NCBI RefSeq assembly: GCF_905171765.1
Contig: NC_053398.1
Coordinates: forward strand, 43,740,323 to 43,804,322
Length of the DNA stretch: 64,000 nt
Direction: 5' to 3'
Source of the DNA: Bufo bufo
Lineage: Eukaryota; Chordata; Amphibia; Anura; Bufonidae
Part shown: positions 56,635-64,000 of the stretch, piece after piece
Numbering within the stretch: the first letter of the stretch is position 1
Layout of the letters: each line of letters starts with the position of its first letter
Notes under the pieces: model-generated
The model's input: only the letters and a program-made list of their open reading frames with translations
Database searches by the model: none
What the model was told of the DNA's origin: nothing
Translations under genes and position numbers: made by a program

Positions 56635-58336
56635 TTGGCATCCGCATCCTCATCATCATCTAGCGATGATGATGAGCCCCCAAGGCGGCGGAGGCGCCGC
56701 CAGGCGGAGCAAGGGGACCGCCATGCTAGGGACCTTGTGGCCTACCCTAGTACGAGCAGCTCTGGGGCTCGTACTAGTTTTCCGGCCCACCAGTTAAATC
56801 CACCGGAGCCCCCAGCCGGTGAACTTGTCTGGTGTACCAGCGATTTAAGCCCGTGATTCCTGATTTTGTAGGCCAAACAGGAATCCAGATTTCCACAGTG
56901 GGCTTCACTGAATATGACTATTTTAGTCTTTTTTTCAGTGACCACTTTGTAAATCTGATGGTGGAGCAGACGAACCTGTACGCCCAACAGTTCGTCGCTC
57001 AACACCGGGCTCCTTTTTGGCTAGGCCCGGTGGCTAGACGCCGGTCAGTGCAGCCGAGATGAGGACATTTTGGGGCCTCGTGCTGCATATGGGCCTAGTC
57101 AAAAAACCTAGTGTCAGGCAGTACTGGAGTGGGGACGTCCTCTACCAGGCCCCACTTTACAGTACAGCCATGACACGCTCCCGGTTTGAGGCCATCCGGA
57201 AATGCCTGCATTATTCAGATAATGCAGCATGTCCCCCTTCCCGAGGTGATCCTGCCTATGACCGCCTGTACAAAATCAGGCTGGTCATCGATCACTTTGG
57301 GGCCAAATTTGTACAGGCCTATGTACCTGGAAGGGAGGTCGCGGTTGATGAGTCTGTCATTGCGTTCAAGGGGAGACTCATTTTCCGCCAGTATGTTCCC
57401 TCTAAGCAGGCGAGGTATGGCGTGAAGCTGTACAAACTTTGTGAGAGTACCTCAGGGTACACTTACAAGTTTTGTGTGTACGAGGGGCGAGATTCCCGTA
57501 TTCAACCCCCAGAATGTCCCCCCACTCTGGTTGTTAGCGGGAAACTTGTGTGGGACCTTATGCACCCACTGATAGATAAGGGTTACCACCTGTACGTGGA
57601 TAACTTTTATACTAGTATCCCCTTGTTTCAGTCCCTCGCCGCCAGATCCACGTCCGCTTGTGGGACCGTGCGGAAAAATCAACATGGCCTCCCTGCCCAC
57701 CCCCTCCAGGTACCTATCCCCAGGGGTGAGACCCGTGCCCTTACCACTGGAAACCTGTTGCTGGTCAGATATAAGGACAAGAGGTATGTCCTTGTACTGT
57801 CCACAATTCATGGTAACGGCATCACCCCTGTCCCTGTGCGAGGTACCGCGGCAACGGTCATCAAGCTCGATTGTATCGTCGACTACAATCGGTATATAGG
57901 AGGAGTTGATCTCTCTGATCAAGTCCTCAAGCCATATAACGCCATGCGCAAAACCCGGGCATGGTACAAAAAAGTTGCGGTCTACTTGGTGCAGGTTGCC
58001 TTGTACAACTCTTTTGTGCTGTCCCGGAGCGCTGGCAACACAGGGACATTCCTTCAGTTCTATGAGGCAGTCCTCAAGGCCTTGATATTTTCTGACCGGG
58101 AAAGAGCAGGCCGGAGTACCTTGGGAACTGGAGGCGCCTGGATCGTCCCTGGCCAACACTTTCCAGGTGTGGTGTCCCATACTGGAAAGAAGGGACGGAC
58201 CCAAAAAAGGTGCAGAGTGTGTCACAGGAGGGGGATACGGAAGGACACCACTACTCAATGTGACACGTGCCCCGATCATCCGGGCCTCTGCATTATTGGT
58301 TGCTTCAGGGAGTACCACACTTCCATGGAGTACTAA
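56635..58336 (+). pseudogene. piggyBac transposase, three frames
   Basis: The N-terminal acidic/basic stretch (56635-56856, SSSSSSDDDEPPRRRRRR) and the next segment (56832-57062) are in different frames from the main 425-codon frame (57059-58336). There are thus frameshifts near 56835-56855 and 57055. The main frame has the DDD catalytic set: D97 (VDESVIAFKG), D181 (YVDNFYTS) and D284 (GGVDLSDQ). A C-terminal Cys-rich ring/PHD-like finger follows (C385, C388, C401, C404, C411, C415, H420). piggyBac enzymes excise and insert precisely at TTAA. The core is intact, so decay is recent. An intron or ribosomal frameshift is less likely than mutation. Confidence 0.93.
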
Positions 58337-58819
58337 ATTTATATCCCAATTTAGCCACTGACAATCGGATAAAAAACTGGTTCTCAGACTTGAGACACTA
58401 AAGCTAAAATGAAAAAAATATATATATATATATTATTTAGTAAAACTAAAATAAATTAAAAAAGGTGCAAAAAAAAGGGTTTTTTTGTCACGTTACATCA
58501 CAAAAATTGTAATAGCAAGCGATCAAAAAGTGATATACCCCCCAAAATAGTGCCAATAAAACCGTCCTCTCATCCAGCAAAAAATGAGCCCCTACATAAG
58601 ATAATCGGCTAAAAACTAAAAAAAAAATTACTCTTAGACTATGGAGATACTAAAATGTTTTTTTTTCTTTATAAAAAGATAATATAGTGTAAAACATAAA
58701 TAAATAAAAAGTAGACATATTAGGTATCGCCGCATCCGTAAGAATCTGCTCTATAAAAATACCCCTCCTAAACCTCAGATGAACACAGTAAAAAATAAAA
58801 AATAAAAACGGTGCCAAAA
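58337..58819. other. piggyBac 3' untranslated region
   Basis: AT-rich with a small TA run near 58420 and A-rich strings. No frame of interest. It probably belongs to the piggyBac element. Confidence 0.5.
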
Positions 58820-60081
58820 AAGCTATTTTTTGGCAAATTTTCCATGTTAATCCGTTTCTTTTCCAATTACAAAGCAAAGTTTAACAGCCAAACAAAACTT
58901 AATATTTATTACCCTCATACTGCAGTTTACAGAAACACCCCATATGTGGTCGTAAACTGCTGTATGACCAAACGGCAGGGCGCAGATGGAAAGGAATGTC
59001 GTATGGTTTCTGGAAGGCAGATTTTGATGGCCTTTTTTTTGGCACCATGTCCCATTTGAAGCCCCCCTGATGCACCCCTAGGGTAAAAACTCCATAAAAG
59101 CGACCCCATCTAAGACACTACACCCCTCAAGGTATTCAAAACTGATTTTACAAACGTTGTTAACCCTTTAGGTGTTCCACAAGAGTTATTGGCAAATCTG
59201 GTAACCTTGCCTCACAAAAATGTAATATAGATAAACCAAAAATCATATGTACCCTAAAAATAGTCCCAACAAAACTGCTACCTTATCCCGTAGTTTCCAA
59301 AATGGGGTCACTTTTATGGATTTTCTACTCTAGGGGTGCATCAGGGGGGCTTCAAATGGGACATGGTGTAAATAAACCAGTCCAGCAAAATCTGCCTTCC
59401 AAAAACCATATGGCGCACCATTCCCTCTACGCCCTACTGTGTGCCCGTACAGTAGTTTACGGCCACATATGGGGTGTTTCTGCAAACTACAGATTCAGGG
59501 CAATAAATACAGCATTTTGTTTGGCTGTTAACCCTTGATTTGTTACTGGAAAAAATTGATTAAAATTGAAAATTTGCCAAAAAATTGCAATTCTCAATTT
59601 CATCCCCATTTGCCAATAACTTTTGTGCAACACCTAAAGGGTTAACAAAGTTCGTAAAATCAGTGTTGAATACCTTGAGGGGTTTAGTTTCTTAGATGGG
59701 GTCACTTTATGGAGTTTCTACTCTAGGGGTGCATCAGGGGGGCTTCAAATGGGACATGGTGTAAATAAACCAGTCCAGCAAAATCTGCCTTCCAAAAACC
59801 ACACGGTGCACCTTTCCCTCTACGCCCTACTGTGTGCCCGTACAGTAGTTTACGGCCACATATGGGGTGTTTCTGAAAACTACAGAGTCGGAGAAATAAA
59901 AATAGCATTTTATTTGGCTGTTAACCCTTGCTTTGTTACTGGAAAAAATGGATTAAAATGGAAAATTTGCCAAAAAATCTAAATTCTGAAATTTTATCTC
60001 CATTTGCCATTAACTCTTGTGGAACACCTAAAGGGTTAACGATGTTTGTAAAATCAGTTTTAAAATAGCTTGAGGGGTGTA
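58820..60081. repeat. Three related blocks (one inverted, two direct), piggyBac 3' side
   Basis: About 400-bp blocks at 59285-59650 and 59685-60080 are direct repeats (GGGGTCACTT, GGGGTGCATCAGGGGGGCTT, GTAGTTTACGGCCACATATG, CACCTAAAGGGTTAAC in order). The block at 58820-59200 is the same in inverted orientation. Together they form a large hairpin plus tandem copy. The right block is cut at 60081 by a Tc1 fragment. They may be subterminal repeats of the piggyBac element or a satellite attached to it. Confidence 0.82.
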
Positions 60082-60481
60082 GTGGCATGACTTCAAGAAA
60101 GCGATTCACACCAGACATCCCAAGAATATTGCTGAACTGAAACAGTTCTGTAGAGAGGAATGGTCAAGAGTTACTCCTGACTGTTGTGCAGGTCTGATCT
60201 GCAACTACGGGAAACGTTTAGTTGAACTTATTGCTGCCAAAGGAGGTTCAACCAGTTATTAAATCCAAGGGTTCACATACTTTTTCCACCTGCACTGTGA
60301 ATGTTTACATGGTGTGTTCAATAAAAACATGGCAACATTTAATTCTTTGTGTGTTATTAGTTTAAGCAGGCTGTGATTGTCTATTGTTGTGACTTAGATG
60401 AAGATCAGTTCACCTTTTATGACCAATTTGTGCAGAAATCCATATCATTCCAAAGGGTTCACATACTTTTTCTTGCAACTG
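60082..60481 (+). mobile_element. Tc1 family A, 3' fragment
   Basis: It contains the last 58 codons of the transposase ([16 protein letters not shown]...GGSTSY) and a complete right inverted repeat ending GCAACTG. It is 5'-truncated at its join with the piggyBac repeats, and the right flank is CA rather than TA. Confidence 0.92.
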
Positions 60482-60639
60482 CACCTACTATAAATGGAAA
60501 AATGGAAGCTCTTAGCGCACATTTTTGATCAAACGTGTGTCGGGCCCATCTACCAGGCGTCAAGGTGGCTTCCGCAGACGTGTACCTAACACTAATATAC
60601 CAACTCTCTTGGACTTACTTAAGCCTACATTTTCAGGGC

Positions 60640-60953
60640 AGTGTAGGAACCAGCTACATTTATACTCTGCTCAGAAGCCCCAGACAGATGGGCGTTGCTC
60701 AGTCTAAAAGAGGTGCTACCCTCAATATATATGGGTTATGGATAGGGTCATGTGCACAACTGCGGTCAATGACCGTCCTCAACGGTGATCTGTCCCACAG
60801 TGTCACAGCCCTGATGAGTTACATGTCAATTGGGGACACATTACTCCTTAGGCCAAAGATTGTCTGGATTGATGCACATGGCCCTGTCCATACCATGGCC
60901 ATCACAAATGAAACCATGCTTCACAACAGAGCACCGGGAAGCAGGTGAGTATG
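60640..60953 (+). CDS. Orphan open frame with splice-like ends, uncertain
   Basis: A frame open from 60535 to 60948 can be read as an exon from an AG near 60636-60645 (CTACATTTTCAG) to AGCAG/GTGAGT at 60953-60954, a strong-looking donor. It includes KRGATLNIYGLWIGSC and two possible N-glycosylation sites. Joined to exon 1 it would require an acceptor at GTGTAG. Its exit phase then runs into a stop at the 63983 acceptor. So it is not part of the simplest transcript; it may be an alternative exon, a remnant or chance. I do not recognise it. Confidence 0.2.
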
Positions 60954-60955
60954 AT

Positions 60956-61397
60956 TCTCTCATTAAAGGCTATGGATACCATAGGGCCATTTTCTTGTAC
61001 TCATTTTGAGTAAAAAATCATTTTATCAGTAGGACTGTGTTAAAAATTTGCAGGCCCTTTATCCATTCAGCCTTGAAGATTCTCTATTGCCAAGCTCTCT
61101 ATTTTTGAACTGTTTCCCTTCTGTGAGCTCTGCTGAGGTCTCCTTATTTCTGATCTCCTGACCTCATAAACAATCACAGGTCAATTCTTTTCTTACTGAG
61201 CTGTTGATGTCTATAAGCTGTTAGTAGTTCCAAGATAAAGGATATACTGGCAGATAACAGCTCAACGTGAACGTAAGAAGCTCAAAGCTAGGCAAAGCGT
61301 TAATCCTTTATCACAAAAAGTACTGACAATTTTTAATAAACAATTGAAATAAATTACCATAACTGCTGCGATTCATCCAATGCCATAAGCTTATATG
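60956..61397. other. Intronic sequence, no recognised element
   Basis: No tandem or inverted structure and no coding signal beyond short random frames. Confidence 0.4.
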
Positions 61398-61399
61398 TA

Positions 61400-61560
61400 C
61401 AGCCACACGGTCAGGATTCCTGATGCAATTTAGAAGCCAAAACCAGGAATGGCTTCAAAAAAGAGGAGAAATCATATCTATACTTTATACGGTTAGTACT
61501 TTTATGATCAACTCCTGATTTTGGCCTCCAAAACGGCATCAGGAAACCTGAGTGTAGCCG
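61400..61560. mobile_element. Short TA-flanked MITE, 161 bp
   Basis: TA on both sides. CAGCCACACGGTCAGGATTC at the left is mirrored imperfectly by GGAAACCTGAGTGTAGCCG at the right. Both halves share CCTGATGC and a CAAAA.CAGGA motif. Likely mariner-derived. Confidence 0.8.
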
Positions 61561-61993
61561 TACAAAATAACAGGGCTCTAAACATGCCCTTAAAATTGTG
61601 GTTCTCACTATCTCCTAGTCATGGAGTCATAGCTCTTATGAAGCCCAATCCTCCTTGACTGACAACCCCCTGGGTGCCTGATGACAGTACTATCTAATGG
61701 GGGGTGCCATTTAAGGAGCAATGGGTGTGATAAGATCTATGGCTGTGACTGGGCTTCTTCAGCTCCACCCCAATGACTCCAGCGGTGTAATTCACATATA
61801 GGATGCACTGATATGAAAGTTTTATTACGCAAAGATGGTGAAACCCACGATTCTAACAAGGGCATGTTTAGAACCTTGTTCGGAGACAGCCACACGGTCA
61901 GGCTTCTGGATGCAGTTTAGGAAGCCAAAAATCAGGAGTGGATCATAAAAGGAAAGTACGTATAAAAGACAAATACAATGCCTCCTCTTTTTT

Positions 61994-63710
61994 GAATTCA
62001 GCGACTTAAAAAGATTAAAATAGACAAATCACCAGGACCAGATGGCATACACCCCCGTATCCTAAGGGAATTAAGTAATGTCATAGCCAGACCCTTATTT
62101 CTGATATTTGCGGACTCTATACTGACAGGGAATGTCCCACAGGATTGGCGCATGGCAAATGTGGTGCCAATATTCAAAAAGGGTCCAAAAACAGAGCCTG
62201 GAAACTATAGGCCGGTAAGTTTAACATCTGCTGTGGGTAAACTGTTTGAAGGTTTTCTGAGAGATGCTATCTTAGAGCATCTCAACGGAAATAAGCAAAT
62301 AATGCAATATCAGCATGGCTTCGTGAGGGATCGGTCATGACAAACTAATTTAATCAGTTTCTATGAGGAGGTAAGTTCTAGACTTGACAGCGGCGAATCA
62401 ATGGATGTCGTATATCTGGACTTCTCCAAAGCATTTGACACTGTACAACATAAAAGGTTAGTATATAAAATGAGAATGCTCGGACTGGGAGAAAACGTCT
62501 GTATGTGGGTAAGTAACTGGCTCAATGATAGAAAACAGAGGGTGGTTATTAACGGTACACACTCAGATTGGGTCACTGTCACTAGTGGGGTACCTCAGGG
62601 GTCAGTATCGGGCCGTATTCTCTTCAATATATTTATTAATGATCTTGTAGAAGGCTTGCATAGTAAAGTATCAATTTTCGCAGACACTAAACTGTGTAAA
62701 GTAATTTACACTGAGGAGGACAGTATACTACTACAGAGGGATCTGGATAGATTGGAGGCTTGGGCAGATAAGTGGCAGATGAGGTTTAACACTGACAAAT
62801 GTAAAGTTATGCACATGGGAAGGAATAATGCAAGTCACCCGCACATACTAAATGATAAAACACTGGGTAACACCGACATGGAAAAGGATCTAGGAATTTT
62901 AATAAACAGCAAACTAAGCTGCAAAAACCAGTGTCAGGCAGCTGCTGCCAAGGCCAATAAGATAATGGGTTGCATCAGAAGGGGCATAGATGCCCATGAT
63001 AAGAACATAGTCCTACCACTTTACAAATCGCTAGTCAGACCACACATGGAGTACTGTGTACAGTTCTGGGCTCCTGTAAACAAGGCAGACATAGCAGAGC
63101 TGGGGAGGGTCCAGAGGAGGGCAACTAAAGTAATAACTGGAATGGGGCAACTACAGTACCCTGAAAGATTATCAAAATTAGGGTTATTCACTTTAGAAAA
63201 AAGACGACTGAGGGGAGATCTAATTAATATGTATAAATATATCAGGGGTCAGTACAGAGATCTATCCCATCATCTATTTATCCCCAGGTCTGTGACTGTG
63301 ACGAGGGGACATCCTCTGCGTCTGGAGGAAAGAAGGTTTGTACACAAACATAGAAGAGGATTCTTTACGGTAAGAGCAGTGAGACTATGGAACTCTCTGC
63401 CTGAGGAGGTGGTGATGGTGAGTACAATAAATGAATTCAAGAGGGGCCTGGATGTATTTCTGGAGCGTAATAATATTACAGGCTATAGCTACTAGAGAGG
63501 GGTCGTTCATCCAGGGAGTTATTCTGATTGCCTGATTGGATTCGGGAAGGAATTTTTTATTCCCCTAAAGTGGGGGAAATTGGCTTCTACCTCACAGGGT
63601 TTTTTTTTTGCCTTCCTCTGGATCAACTTGCAGGATAACAGGCCGAACTGGATGGACAAATGTCTTTTTTCGGGCTTATGTACTATGTTACTATGTTACT
63701 CCAATTTTGA
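61994..63710 (+). mobile_element. CR1-type LINE, 5'-truncated
   Basis: Begins within the RT domain and ends with a 3' UTR and ACTATGTTACTATGTTACT tail. Its 3' part is nearly identical in plan to the minus-strand copies at 51971-52484 and 53693-54090. 5' truncation and short-motif tail are typical of CR1. Confidence 0.93.
62002..63495 (+). pseudogene. CR1 reverse transcriptase, one stop and damaged active site
   Basis: One frame from about 62002 (RLKKIKIDKSPGPDGIHPRI) to 63495, interrupted only by TGA at 62338-62340. Blocks seen: VVPIFKKGPKTEPGNYRPVS, YLDFSKAFDTVQHKRL, TSGVPQGS, then IFADTKLC at about 62674-62697. CR1 enzymes have FADDTKL here, so one Asp codon of the catalytic pair is missing (in-frame 3-bp loss near 62683). 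The thumb and C-terminal end ([14 protein letters not shown]...NITGYSY) are complete. Inactive, but otherwise well preserved. Confidence 0.93.
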
Positions 63711-63965
63711 CTTTCAAAACTGCATGCAGAAACCTGATCGTGTGGTTGTACCCTTAACAAGTGCTACAACCTATCACCAGCATTATAAGTCCAGTGATTG
63801 GTACAACTTCTATTTTAGACTTTCTCTATTGGGTGGTAGCATACATGGTGCACAGTATGGTACAACAGTGCCATCTAGCACATATTCTACACTACAGCAG
63901 AAGCCCTGGTAGATATGTAGACTTACATTGTTTAACAACAGTTTTAATATCTCTAAAATGAATGT

Positions 63966-63982
63966 CGTATTTCCCTCTCCAG
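63966..63982 (+). promoter_or_regulatory. Splice acceptor of exon 2
   Basis: CGTATTTCCCTCTCCAG: a pyrimidine-rich tract ending in CAG, a good 3' splice site. Its phase fits the donor at 40491. Confidence 0.6.
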
Positions 63983-64000
63983 CTATTAACTGCAGTGATA
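63983..64000 (+). CDS. Exon 2 of the host gene, first 18 bases (continues beyond window)
   Basis: CT completes the split codon from exon 1 (G+CT, Ala) and the frame continues Ile-Asn-Cys-Ser-Asp. This puts a Cys and a possible start of a mature secreted domain directly after the signal peptide. The intron would be 23,492 bp, filled with PLE, Tc1, CR1, piggyBac and MITE insertions. The exon is cut by the window edge, so the protein family cannot be decided. Confidence 0.5.

Larger units (their letters stand above)
61887..63748. mobile_element. Same TA MITE family, split by a CR1 LINE
   Basis: The left half, 61887-61993 (CAGCCACACGGTCAGGCTTC), and right half, 63711-63748 (CCAATTTTGACTTTC to CGTGTGGTTG), flank the CR1. 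A TA follows at 63749-63750. The LINE inserted into the middle of the MITE. Confidence 0.78.

Noticed and set aside
57452..58318. 288-codon minus-strand frame
   Set aside because: Antisense of the piggyBac transposase core, which carries the recognised catalytic motifs.

Overview
This is a repeat-dominated vertebrate nuclear window, most likely from an anuran amphibian. The inference rests on the repeat mix: Penelope-like elements (PLEs) with GIY-YIG domains, several Tc1/mariner families, L1/Tx1-group and CR1 LINEs, a BEL/Pao retrotransposon, a piggyBac transposon of the frog type, and TTAA-, TA- and TTA-flanked MITEs. Nothing bacterial or phage-like is present, and I see no rRNA, tRNA or CRISPR array. 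Family assignments come from reading the sequence and translations; no database search was possible.

Layout. 1-2.3 kb: decayed BEL/Pao gag-protease (minus). 4.3-10.6 kb: two adjacent minisatellites; the second is split by a nested stack of an L1 ORF1 fragment carrying a full-length Tc1, followed by a non-autonomous LTR retrotransposon with a truncated 5' LTR. 12.2-15.8 kb: nearly complete PLE (minus) with one in-frame stop. 17-22 kb: PLE fragment, TTAA and Harbinger-type MITEs, and a minus-strand L1. 22.7-28 kb: a plus-strand L1 sitting inside that minus-strand L1. 28.8-30.4 and 38.4-40.0 kb: two near-identical 1614-bp Tc1 transposons, each with an intact 340-codon transposase. 31-35 kb: decayed PLE split by a solo LTR. 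35-38.3 kb: foldback repeats. 42.7-51.3 kb: giant head-to-head PLE inverted repeat with later insertions in both arms. 52-55.6 kb: CR1 and Tc1 fragments, a fused chimeric frame and a second solo LTR. 55.7-60.1 kb: piggyBac element. 62-63.7 kb: CR1 LINE inside a small MITE.

The one convincing host gene is on the plus strand. A TATA box at 40354 precedes a first exon (40430-40490) encoding a signal peptide and ending in a good splice donor. A strong acceptor just before 63983 continues the same frame to the window end. The repeats between 40.5 and 63.98 kb therefore appear to lie in one 23.5-kb first intron. The product is a secreted or membrane protein I cannot name.

The most noteworthy signals are the split host gene, the intact Tc1 pair (recent transposition), the PLE palindrome, and recurrent hammerhead-ribozyme-like motifs in the PLE flanks.
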